64,000 nucleotides of DNA, taken from NCBI GenBank assembly GCA_963740765.1, contig CAVUFN010000008.1, positions 124,001-188,000 on the forward strand, given 5' to 3'. This document shows, piece by piece, positions 17,602 to 27,273 of the stretch (position 1 is the stretch's first letter; each line of letters opens with the position of its first letter). Below the pieces are notes generated by a model. The model saw only the letters and a list, made by a program, of their open reading frames with translations, made no database searches and had not been told where the DNA came from. The position numbers were made by a program, and so were the translations under genes. This DNA is from DATLGB01 sp963740765 (GTDB taxonomy: Bacteria > Actinomycetota > Thermoleophilia > Solirubrobacterales > Solirubrobacteraceae).

Positions 17602-19580
17602 CAGCGGACCAGCCTCCGGCGCACGCGCCGTGCGAGGGCGAGCGCCGGCACGAGCCGTCCGCGCAGCCGCCACCACCCGCCGGCCTCCACCCGCGCCAGC
17701 GTCGCGTGGCGCTCGTGCAGCCAGGCGTGCTCGGCCTCCAGCGCGGCGATCCGCTGTGCGTCCGCCGCCGCGCGGGCGTCGCCGTGCGCGCGGCCGTCCC
17801 GCGCCCGGTGGATCAGGGCGCCGACGTCCCCGGCCGCCCACTCGGCCAGCAGCCAGTCCGCGCCGTAGGCGGTGACCAGGCGCAGCAGCAGGCGGGCGGC
17901 CGCGGGGTCCGCCGCCCGGGTCGGGTCGAGGAGCTCGCGCAGCTCCTCCCCGCCCGAGTGCATCAGCGCGCCGTGGACCTCGAGGAAGCGCGCGTGGGCG
18001 GCGAGGCGGCGGCAGGTGTGGTCGGCCCAGGCGACCGGCGTCTCGGCGGGCTCGCGGCCGGCGAGGTGATGCAGGACGACGGCCTCGCGGCAGCGGCGGA
18101 AGGGCCCCGGGGACCCGGCGGCGGCGCGCAGCGACCAGTCGTTGTCCTCGTAGTAGGCCATCATCGCCGGGTCGAAGGGGCAGTCGAGCAGCAGCGAGCG
18201 GCGCACCAACAGCCCGCAGCCGGGCGCCCAGTCCGAGACGCCGGTGGCGGGCACGGCGGGGTCGTCGAAGCCGAGGCCGAAGCCGTCCAGGCGGAAGCTG
18301 ATGACGTCGTCGCCGTGCTCGACCGTGCCGCCGCAGTGGATGACGCGACCGTCGGGGTCGGCGACCAGCGGGGTGACCGCCTGCGCCTCGGGATGGGCGT
18401 CGAGCTCGGCGACGAGGCGCTCGAGCGCGCCCGGCATCAGCTCGGCGTCGTCGTCGAGGAACAGCACCAGTTCGGTGTCCGTGCGCTCGGCCATCCGCTG
18501 GCGGCCGACCCCGCAGCCGTCGTTGGAGTCGGCGAGCACGACCTCGACGCGGTCGCGGCCGTCGTAGCCGGCGAGCGCCGCGCGCGTCGCGGGGCCCGAG
18601 TTGGCGTCCAGCACCACCACGGACGTCACCGGCGAGCTGTCCAGCACCGAGTCGATCGCGGCGCCGACGTGGGCGTGGCGCTCGTGGCTGAGCATGATCA
18701 CCTCGACGCGCCCGGCCGTGACGGCGGGTGCGGCGGCGGTGGCCCGGGAGGCGGCGGCCATCCGCTCGCGGCCCGGGGCGGGCGGGAGCCCGTGGGCGCG
18801 GGGCGGCGCCGGGGCGGGGTCGGGGATCCGCTCGACGGTCACCCCCTCGGGCAGCGTGGCGGCCAGCGCGTCGACCTTGAAGTACGAGCCCGGCGCGTAC
18901 TCGACCGCCTTGCCCATCAGCGCGGACGCGATCAGGACGTGGGCGCGGTCGGTGCGCACGCGGGCGGCGCCGGCGATGCGCTCGAGCCAGGCGTCGAGCG
19001 TGGGCGCGGTTGCGGAGACGTCGTCGTTGTCGTCGGGCAGCGGGCGGGCGCCGGCGGACTCGCGGTCGGTCCGGAAGGCGTTCAGGGTGCCGGCGCCCGC
19101 GCGCCGGTACGGCTCGTAGTCGAGGAAGAACGCGCCGTCGTGGGCGAGCCGCGCGTCGCACAGCGGGGCGATCCGGGCGTAGGACTCGAGCTCGCGGGCG
19201 AAGACGATCGCGTCCGTGGCGAGCAGCGCCTCCTTGACGCGGTCCTGGCCGGTGTCGAAGGTCGACGGCAGCACGATGACCCGCTCGTAGCGGCGCTGGG
19301 CGATGGCGAGCAGCGGCGGCAGCGTGCGGTGGTAGCCCCGGCACCAGGCGCCCGAGCCGAGGATCAGGACGGTGTCGCCGCCGGCGTCACGGAGGTCGTC
19401 GTGGTGGCGGTCGCGGTAGACGTGGCCGGCCAGCAGGGCGCGGGTGCCGGCCAGGATCAGGTCGTCGCCGCGGTTGCCCGGCCCGATCAGCAGGGTCAGG
19501 TCCGGCGCGGGGCCGATCGCGTCCAGCAGGGCGGCGCGGCTCTCCGCGACAGAGGGGAAGGTGGCGGTCAGGTCAAGCAC
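17601..19580 (-). CDS. Fusion of polysaccharide pyruvyltransferase-like domain and GT2 glycosyltransferase
   Basis: A 659-residue protein. Residues about 25-250 resemble polysaccharide pyruvyltransferases (LLIGPGNRGDDLILAG, LILGSGAWCRGY, VIVLPSTFDTG). Residues about 285-520 are a GT2/GT-A transferase: VEVIMLSHERHAHVGAAI, LDANSGPATRAAL, the DXD-type LFLDDDAELMPG, CGGTVEH and YEDNDWSLRAA. The C-terminus is a basic helical tail. It could transfer a glycosyl residue and place a pyruvate ketal on the same glycan. The GTG at 19580 overlaps the methyltransferase stop by 8 nt, and it is TGATG-coupled to the PP-loop gene. The pyruvyltransferase call is from motif resemblance only. Confidence 0.75.
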   Translation of the reverse strand: MLDLTATFPSVAESRAALLDAIGPAPDLTLLIGPGNRGDDLILAGTRALLAGHVYRDRHHDDLRDAGGDTVLILGSGAWCRGYHRTLPPLLAIAQRRYERVIVLPSTFDTGQDRVKEALLATDAIVFARELESYARIAPLCDARLAHDGAFFLDYEPYRRAGAGTLNAFRTDRESAGARPLPDDNDDVSATAPTLDAWLERIAGAARVRTDRAHVLIASALMGKAVEYAPGSYFKVDALAATLPEGVTVERIPDPAPAPPRAHGLPPAPGRERMAAASRATAAAPAVTAGRVEVIMLSHERHAHVGAAIDSVLDSSPVTSVVVLDANSGPATRAALAGYDGRDRVEVVLADSNDGCGVGRQRMAERTDTELVLFLDDDAELMPGALERLVAELDAHPEAQAVTPLVADPDGRVIHCGGTVEHGDDVISFRLDGFGLGFDDPAVPATGVSDWAPGCGLLVRRSLLLDCPFDPAMMAYYEDNDWSLRAAAGSPGPFRRCREAVVLHHLAGREPAETPVAWADHTCRRLAAHARFLEVHGALMHSGGEELRELLDPTRAADPAAARLLLRLVTAYGADWLLAEWAAGDVGALIHRARDGRAHGDARAAADAQRIAALEAEHAWLHERHATLARVEAGGWWRLRGRLVPALALARRVRRRLVR

Positions 19581-20190
19581 CGGCCTGCCAAGCGTAGATC
19601 CGACCGTGGACCTTCCCTCCGTGCAGGCCGAGTGCTCTGACCGCGTCCGCGACGCCGGGGTAGGCGGGGTCGCCGTAGTCGTGGAAGGCGACGACGGCGC
19701 CGGGGACGAGGCGATCGCGCCAGGCGGCGAACGCAGCGGCCGTGGCGGCCTCGGTGTGCTCGCCGTCGATGAACAGGAAGTCGACGGCGTCAGGCCCGCG
19801 CGGCTGGTCCCCGGAGGCCGTGACGAACTCGACCCGCGCGCCGCTGAGCTGCTGGTAGGCGTCGCGATGCTCCCGGACGACCGGGTCGTACGACGTCACC
19901 GTCCGGGACGGGTCACCGAGGGAGAGGGACAGCGCCGTCCATCCCGTCGCCGTCCCGATCTCGACGACGCTCCGCTTGCCCTCGGCCAGCGCGAGGATCT
20001 CGCGCAGCTCGTGGGGGCGCGTCGCGACGTCCAGGCTCCACTGGTCCCCGCGCTGCCGCGCGACTCGGAGGGCATGGAGGTAGAAGCTCCGGACCGGCCG
20101 GGGCAGGCGCGCGAGCGCGGCCGCCTGCTTGGCCAGCGCCGCGGCACGCTGCGCCGGCGAGCGCTCGTCGTCCCAGCGGAAGACGCTCAA
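19573..20190 (-). CDS. Class I SAM-dependent methyltransferase
   Basis: A 205-residue Rossmann methyltransferase of the Methyltransf_24/cephalosporin-hydroxylase-like type. SAM motif I is VVEIGTATGWTALSLSLG, followed by SYDPVV (motif II) and FLFIDGEHTEAATAAAF. The start is TTG at 20190, whose TTGA overlaps the upstream stop by 4 nt; the longer upstream frame is unrelated sequence. In glycan clusters such proteins methylate sugars or hydroxyl groups, which fits the context, but the acceptor is unknown. Confidence 0.78.
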   Translation of the reverse strand: MSVFRWDDERSPAQRAAALAKQAAALARLPRPVRSFYLHALRVARQRGDQWSLDVATRPHELREILALAEGKRSVVEIGTATGWTALSLSLGDPSRTVTSYDPVVREHRDAYQQLSGARVEFVTASGDQPRGPDAVDFLFIDGEHTEAATAAAFAAWRDRLVPGAVVAFHDYGDPAYPGVADAVRALGLHGGKVHGRIYAWQAGA

Positions 20191-23129
20191 GCGGCGAGGC
20201 GGCGGTACGCGGCCTGCGTGAGCGGCTTGTAGGCGTCGCCCGACCTCGTGCGCGACAGGACCACGCGGTCGCCACCGGGGGGCGGGACGCCCTCCTCGCG
20301 CAGCGCGCGGACGTCCGGGCGGTACCAGCTCGTCACGGGGATCTCGTCGACGACGTGGACGATGGCCGGGCGGTCGGCCTCGTCCAGCGCGGCCAGCGCT
20401 CGGGTGACGGCGGCGGCCTTGATCGTCTGGCCCGGGCGCGGCATGACGGCGGCGACGAGCACCTGGTGGTCCTCCCCGGCGACCGGCAGCCCGTAGGCGA
20501 CCGCGAGGTCGACGGAGTCCACCCGCGCGAGCGCGTCGCGCGCGCGGAACGGCATGACCAGGCCGTCCTCGGTGTGGACGAGCGCCTCGACGCGGTCGCA
20601 CAGCCAGTGGTCGCCGTCCTCGTCCTGGCGGCAGAGGTCGCCGGTCGGGATCCAGGCGTCGTCGCGGCGGAAGACGGAGCGCAGCGCGTCGTCGCGGTTG
20701 GAGCGGGTGCCGGGCGTGGTCCGCGCCAGCAGCATGCCGACCTCGCCGCGCGGCACCTCGGCGGCGAACCCGTCGCGCCCGAGCAGCAGCCGGTCCTCGA
20801 CCTCGTCCCAGGCGGCGATGCGCACGTCGGCGGCGCCCGGCAGCGGGCGGCCGACGGAGCCCGGCTTGGCGCCGGTCAGGTTGACGAGGATCGCCTCGCC
20901 CTCGGTGGACGCGTAGAACTCGACCACGCGGGCGGGCGCGAAGCGGCGCTGCACGCGCTCCCACAGCCCGACGGGCATGCCGGAGCCGACCAGCAGCCGC
21001 AGCGGGTGGTGGCGCTCGGCGGGGTTGGGCGGGGCGTCGACGAGCTCGCGCAGCATCGTCCACGTGTACGAGGCGACGGTGACGCCGTAGCGGCGCACCT
21101 CCTCCCAGAACGTGCCGGGGTCGTAGCCGTGCGCGAGCGCGATCCGCGAGCCGCCCGCGATCGCGCCGCCGAGCGTCATCAGCAGGGCACTCGAGTGGTG
21201 GATGGGGGTGACGGCGTAGACCGTGTCCGCGGGACCCAGCGCGCCGGCGGACGCGGTGCCGAAGGCGCTCAGCGCCCAGCGCCGGTTGGTGATCGAGTTG
21301 ACGCGGGTGTTGTCCCCCGCGCCCGTGAACAGGATGAAGGCGAGGTCGCGCCCGCGGCCGGGGTTGGGCCGATACCAGCTGGGCGGGTCGACGGCCGCCG
21401 GGTCGATGCGCTCCATGTCGAGCACGCCGTCGCCGAGGTCGCGGTCGTCGCCGCCGCCGCCGAGCACGAGGACGTCGACGCCCGCGTCCCGGGCGTCGTC
21501 GATGTGGTCGGGGTCGGTGATGACGCGGGTGACGCGGCCGAGGGCGGCCTCGCGGGCGACGTCGGCGTCGGGGCGCAGCAGCACGCAGACCGCGCCGAGC
21601 CGGTTGAGGGCGGCGACCACGACGAGCGCGCTCGGCCGCGTGTCCATCAGCACCCCGACGTGCTCGCCCTGGCGCACCCCGACGTGGAGCAGGCCGGCGA
21701 CGACGTTGTCGATGCGCGTCTTGCCGGCCAGGTGCGTGTGGGCGCGGTCCTCGAACAGGAAGAACACCCCGTCGCGGTGGCGCTTGGCCTGCTCGTCGAG
21801 CAGCAGGCTCAATGAGATCTGCGTGCCGCTCTGGATCTGGCCGAGGCGGGCCAGGCGGGGGAGGGCGGAGCCCGCCTCGCGGCTGAGCTCGCGGATGCCG
21901 CGCACGGTCGTGTTGGCCGATTGCGCGGCGGCGCGGGCGATGCCGACGCCGGCCCCGAGCGCGAGCTCGACGCCGAGCCCGCCGCCGCCGCCGTTGCTCT
22001 CGCGCTTGACCGGCAGCTCGTCACCGACGGGCAGGGCGTTGTCGGGCCGCTCGGCGTCGCCGTCGCGCCAGTGCGCCCACTGGGCGACGATCGGCCAGGT
22101 CGCCCGCCCCGCGGTGGAGCCGACGACGAGGCCGAAGTGCCCGGCCCGCAGCGCCGTCTCGTAGATGTCCGCGCGCGGGGCGGCGCGCCGGATCGCGCGC
22201 ACCGCCGGCGGCGGGGCGATCTCGTCCACCTCGCCGACGAAGGTCAGGATCGGGCAGGTGATGTCGGCGAGCGTGACGAGCCGTTCGTCGATCACGAAGC
22301 CGCCCTCGAGCATGCGGTTGTGGGCGATGAACTGGCGCAGGAAGTCGGCCAGCGCCGGCCCGGGCCAGGCGACCCAGCCGTTGGCCTCGAGGAACTGCCG
22401 CTGGCGCTCGCGCGGGAGCAGCGCCTCGCGGTCGTGCAGCTGCATGATGAACTCGACGCGCGAGCGCAGCGACTTCATCGGGTCCAGCAGGCGGAAGCCG
22501 GTGCGGCTGACCCAGCCGGGGACGGCGAAGCGCCCGAGCGGGCCGGCCAGCACGCCGGCGGCGCCCGTGGCGAACGACTCGGGGAGCCCGAACGGCATCG
22601 CGGCGCGGGTGTCGGCGGGGGAGCCGAAGGTGATCAGGGTGGAGATGCCCTTCGCCCGCCGGTACGCCGCGGTCTGGTAGCAGAACATCCCGCCCTGGCT
22701 GTAGCCGGCCAGGTGCACGTCCTGCCCGGTCTTCTCGCGCACGGTGTCGACGACGTCGGAGACGGCGAGGACGTGGTCGGCGAGCGTGCGCTCGAGGCCG
22801 CCCTCCTGCTGGCTGGGCTCGCCGAAGTCGACCACCCACGGGTCGATGCCGTGCTCGTGCAGGACGCCGACCGCGGTGGCGGCGGGGGAGACGTCGTAGA
22901 CGTCGGCGTCGAGCATCATCGGGGGGACGAGGATCACGGGCGGCCCCGCGGGTCCGTCGCCGTCGGGGAAGTAGCGCCGGAGCCGGTACATCCGCTGGTG
23001 GTCGACGATGTCGAACGGCGACGGCTCCTCGCCCGTGTCCAGGCCGCCGAAGCGGGCGACCTCGAGCGCGTTCTGCGCCAGGGCCTGCGCGCGCGAGAGC
23101 GGCTCGGTGACGATCTTGCCTAGGTCCAC
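20187..23129 (-). CDS. Alpha/beta-hydrolase fused to AMP-dependent acyl-CoA synthetase-like domain
   Basis: About 980 residues. The N-terminal half (to about residue 370) is a PhaC-like hydrolase: VILVPPMMLDADVYD, the nucleophile elbow LAGYSQGGMFCY, Asp in VGEVDEI and His in AGHFGLVVG. The C-terminal half is an ANL ligase: YASTEGEAILVNL, IPTGDLCR and the end Lys in GDAYKPLTQ. The phosphate loop, normally TSGTTG-like, reads FTGAGDNTRVNSIT and is degenerate, so adenylation may be altered. This fusion type occurs in mycobacteria and relatives; lipid activation or ester remodelling is likely. GTG at 23129 leaves a 10-nt gap after the upstream gene; GTG at 23165 would overlap it. Confidence 0.78.
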   Translation of the reverse strand: MDLGKIVTEPLSRAQALAQNALEVARFGGLDTGEEPSPFDIVDHQRMYRLRRYFPDGDGPAGPPVILVPPMMLDADVYDVSPAATAVGVLHEHGIDPWVVDFGEPSQQEGGLERTLADHVLAVSDVVDTVREKTGQDVHLAGYSQGGMFCYQTAAYRRAKGISTLITFGSPADTRAAMPFGLPESFATGAAGVLAGPLGRFAVPGWVSRTGFRLLDPMKSLRSRVEFIMQLHDREALLPRERQRQFLEANGWVAWPGPALADFLRQFIAHNRMLEGGFVIDERLVTLADITCPILTFVGEVDEIAPPPAVRAIRRAAPRADIYETALRAGHFGLVVGSTAGRATWPIVAQWAHWRDGDAERPDNALPVGDELPVKRESNGGGGGLGVELALGAGVGIARAAAQSANTTVRGIRELSREAGSALPRLARLGQIQSGTQISLSLLLDEQAKRHRDGVFFLFEDRAHTHLAGKTRIDNVVAGLLHVGVRQGEHVGVLMDTRPSALVVVAALNRLGAVCVLLRPDADVAREAALGRVTRVITDPDHIDDARDAGVDVLVLGGGGDDRDLGDGVLDMERIDPAAVDPPSWYRPNPGRGRDLAFILFTGAGDNTRVNSITNRRWALSAFGTASAGALGPADTVYAVTPIHHSSALLMTLGGAIAGGSRIALAHGYDPGTFWEEVRRYGVTVASYTWTMLRELVDAPPNPAERHHPLRLLVGSGMPVGLWERVQRRFAPARVVEFYASTEGEAILVNLTGAKPGSVGRPLPGAADVRIAAWDEVEDRLLLGRDGFAAEVPRGEVGMLLARTTPGTRSNRDDALRSVFRRDDAWIPTGDLCRQDEDGDHWLCDRVEALVHTEDGLVMPFRARDALARVDSVDLAVAYGLPVAGEDHQVLVAAVMPRPGQTIKAAAVTRALAALDEADRPAIVHVVDEIPVTSWYRPDVRALREEGVPPPGGDRVVLSRTRSGDAYKPLTQAAYRRLAA

Positions 23130-23139
23130 GATCCGGGCA

Positions 23140-24147
23140 TCATCGCAGTCCCGCGCGCAGGGCACCGGCGGTCACCGCGACGGCGTCGCGGGCGGTGCGG
23201 TGGGCGGTCGCGTTGAGGAAGCCGTGCAGCAGCGGGAAGCGCTGCGTCGTCGCCGGGACGCCGGCGTCGCGGAGCTTCTGCGCGTACGCCTCGCCCTCGT
23301 CGCGGAGCGGGTCGGCGAGCGCGGTGGCGACGTACGCGGGCGCGAAGCCCTTGACGTCGGCGAGCAGCGGACTCGCGCGCGGGTCCGCTTCGTGCCCGGC
23401 CATGTACAGGTCCGTGTAGCGGTCCATCGCCGCCTCCGTGAGGAAGTATCCGGTCGCGAAGTCGGCGGTGGACCGGTAGCGGCGGCTGGCGTCGGTGGCG
23501 GGATAGAGCAGCCACTGGAAGGCGGGCATGGGGACGTCGCCGGCGGCGGCGCTGACGCAGACCGATGCGGCCAGGTTCCCGCCCGCGCTGTCCCCACCCA
23601 CCGCCACCCGCGTGTCGCTCGAGCGTTGGCATAGCCACTCGTAGGCGACACGAGCGTCGTCGGCGGCGGCCGGGAACGGATGCTCGGGCGCGCGGCGGTA
23701 CTCGACGGAGACGATCTCGACGCCGGACAGGTCGGCGAGCGCACGGACGGCCGGGTCGTGTGAGTCGACGGAGCGGTTGACCCAGCCGCCGCCGTGGAAG
23801 AAGACGAGCAGCGCGCCGGGCAGCGCGTCGACGGGCACGTAGCGGCGGGCGGGCACACCGCCGGCGTCGACGTCCTCGGTCCGGACGGGCCGGCGCGCGC
23901 GGCGGACCATGAACCGCGACTGGGCCTCGGCCAGGTTGCGCGCCACCGGGACGGGCGGTGCCTCCCGGCCGCTGGTGGCGCGCTCGCTCAGCGCAGCGGC
24001 GCGGGCCAGCAGCCAGGCGCCGGGATCCAGGCCCCGCGCGACCTCCGGGACCGGGCCGGCCAGCGCCCGCTGGACCGGGGCGGGCAGCGCCACCAACCCG
24101 CGCGCGACGGCGCCGGACCCGTAGGCGGCGAGCAGAGCGGCGTCCAC
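23140..24147 (-). CDS. Alpha/beta-hydrolase, hormone-sensitive lipase family
   Basis: A 335-residue esterase. The oxyanion motif VFFHGGGWVNRS, the nucleophile elbow VAVGGDSAGGNLAASV, the acid in ALADPLRDEG and the His in LLHGFLN make a complete HSL-type triad. It hydrolyses short- to medium-chain esters in the cytoplasm. GTG at 24147 is chosen because it lies 8 nt after a TAGGGT box (complement of 24156-24161), as in other leaderless-looking heads here; the longer frame upstream is antisense to the next gene. It heads the operon running down to 13346. Confidence 0.85.
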   Translation of the reverse strand: MDAALLAAYGSGAVARGLVALPAPVQRALAGPVPEVARGLDPGAWLLARAAALSERATSGREAPPVPVARNLAEAQSRFMVRRARRPVRTEDVDAGGVPARRYVPVDALPGALLVFFHGGGWVNRSVDSHDPAVRALADLSGVEIVSVEYRRAPEHPFPAAADDARVAYEWLCQRSSDTRVAVGGDSAGGNLAASVCVSAAAGDVPMPAFQWLLYPATDASRRYRSTADFATGYFLTEAAMDRYTDLYMAGHEADPRASPLLADVKGFAPAYVATALADPLRDEGEAYAQKLRDAGVPATTQRFPLLHGFLNATAHRTARDAVAVTAGALRAGLR

Positions 24148-24217
24148 GTTCGCGCACCCTACGACCCGCCGGTCCGTCCGGAGGGTCCGGTTGGCTTCGA
24201 GGGCTGTGTCGGTTCCG

Positions 24218-25495
24218 ATGCTCACCGAGGCCCTGCCCGGCTTCCGCGCCTGGCGGCTGGACCCGGAAGGCCGGCTGTGGCCCGCCACCGCCAGCACGAT
24301 GTGGGAGCCGGGCGTCAACGTCGCCCGCTGCGTCAAGGGGCACGACGCGCCGCACGGCGACTGCACCTGCGGGCTGTACGCGTTCCACACCGTGCACCGG
24401 CAGCTCGGCGCGGAGCGGGTGATCGGCGGGATCGCCGCGTGGGGGGACATGGAGGTCCACCGCGACGGCTTCCGGGCCGGGCGCGCGCAGGTCATGGCCC
24501 TGGCGTCGGCGGCGCTGATGCCGCCGCGCGAGCGCGCCGCGCTGCGGCGCGCCGCCGCGCGCTACGAGGTCCCCGTCGTCCCGCGCGAGGCGCTGCTGCC
24601 GGTCGTGGCCGAGCGCGCGGGGCTGCTGCCCGTCTCCGTCGTCGCGGTGTCCGCGGTGCAGCAGGAGGAATGGCTCGCGCGCCGCCGCGGCTACGACGCC
24701 GAACAGCAGGTGTGGATCGAGCCGGGCGGCGGCGGGGTGACGCTGGGGATCAGCGACCCGCTCCGCGCGTGGCTGGGCGGGGAGCTCGAGGTGTCCGCCG
24801 CCGACGCCGGGGTCCGCGTCGGCGGCCGGCGGGCGTCCGTGGTGCTGGGGCCCGGCGTGCGCGGGCCGGTGACGGAGGTCAACCCGGACGGCGACGGCTG
24901 GATCGCGCGGATCGCGCCGACGCACTGGAGCGAGGACTGTGACGCCTTCACCTGGGGCCCGCCGGGTCGCGCCGTGATGCTCAGCTGCGCGCGGGCGGCG
25001 GGCGCCGACGGCTTCGCGCACCTCCTGCGCAGCGGAGACTTCGACCGGACGGCCGTGACCTGCTGGGCGGACGTCGGGCGCGAGCTGCGGGCGGCGGAGG
25101 CCACGCCCGTGCCGAGCTTCGCGAGCGAGCGCGACCTCTACGACGACCTCGGCATCGCGATGGGGCGCGCGCTCGCGGACGCCACCACGCACCTCGGCCG
25201 GCTCGACCTCACCCTCGCCCTCGCGGTCCGCGAGCCGGACGCGCAGCTCGTGCTCGACCTGCGCCCCGGCGAGGTCCGCCTGCATCTCGGCGGCGTGGCG
25301 GGCGCGCGGGCGGACGTCATCGTCGACGTGGTGGGCGACGACCTGCGCCCGCTCCTGGCCGGGAGGCTCGACCTCGCCCAGGCGACGGGAGCGGGCCGGC
25401 TCGGCGTGCACGGGCCGCGCTCGCGGGCGCTGAGCACGCTGGCCGTCGTCACCGGCTGGACGCGCAAGCACCTGCGGGAGCCGTCCCGTGCCTGA
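24218..25495 (+). CDS. Unusual Cys-motif / H-protein-like / SCP2-like protein
   Basis: A 425-residue protein of unknown function. Residues about 8-60 carry a WEPG-x-N-x-A-C pattern followed by Cys38, His42, His46, Cys49 and Cys51 (CVKGHDAPHGDCTCGLYAF), a probable metal site. Residues about 155-245 resemble glycine-cleavage H-protein (VTLGISDPLRAWLGGEL, GPVTEVNPDGDGWIARI), but the lipoyl-lysine position appears to be Arg. The C-terminal third resembles a sterol-carrier SCP2 fold (LDLRPGEVRLHLGG). No catalytic motif is evident. GTG at 24206 is an alternative start. It overlaps the next small ORF by 8 nt. Confidence 0.6.
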   Translation: MLTEALPGFRAWRLDPEGRLWPATASTMWEPGVNVARCVKGHDAPHGDCTCGLYAFHTVHRQLGAERVIGGIAAWGDMEVHRDGFRAGRAQVMALASAALMPPRERAALRRAAARYEVPVVPREALLPVVAERAGLLPVSVVAVSAVQQEEWLARRRGYDAEQQVWIEPGGGGVTLGISDPLRAWLGGELEVSAADAGVRVGGRRASVVLGPGVRGPVTEVNPDGDGWIARIAPTHWSEDCDAFTWGPPGRAVMLSCARAAGADGFAHLLRSGDFDRTAVTCWADVGRELRAAEATPVPSFASERDLYDDLGIAMGRALADATTHLGRLDLTLALAVREPDAQLVLDLRPGEVRLHLGGVAGARADVIVDVVGDDLRPLLAGRLDLAQATGAGRLGVHGPRSRALSTLAVVTGWTRKHLREPSRA

Positions 25496-25640
25496 GCTGC
25501 TCGATCTGCCGGGGCCGTCGCGCCGGATCGTCGTCGAGCCGCTGCGGGCGCCCGAGCCGCCGCCCGAGCCGAGCCGCGAGCGGCCACCGGCCGAGCCCGC
25601 CGCGCCGCCCGCGCCGGTGGAGGAGCCGGTCCCGGCGTAG
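25488..25640 (+). CDS. Small Pro/Glu-rich hypothetical protein
   Basis: A 50-codon frame starting at GTG 25488, overlapping the previous stop by 8 nt: PELLDLPGPSRRIVVEPLR, then a proline/glutamate-rich tail to VPA. Not recognised. Its position just before an acyl-CoA carboxylase beta subunit recalls the small epsilon subunits of actinobacterial carboxylases, but there is no sequence support beyond size and position. It may be real, because codon third positions are GC-rich and the coupled start is typical here. Confidence 0.4.
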   Translation: MPELLDLPGPSRRIVVEPLRAPEPPPEPSRERPPAEPAAPPAPVEEPVPA

Positions 25641-25674
25641 GCCGGCGTCGCCGCTAGGTAGGGTCCGAAACAGA

Positions 25675-27269
<1,595 letters not shown>

Positions 27270-27273
<4 letters not shown>

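Noticed and set aside
16942..19344. 800-codon minus-strand frame
   Set aside because: Most of it is a shifted reading of the pyruvyltransferase-GT2 gene; only its last part is the real PP-loop paralogue start at 17601.
17706..19640. 644-codon plus-strand frame
   Set aside because: Antisense shadow of the pyruvyltransferase-GT2 fusion, which has clear motifs on the minus strand.
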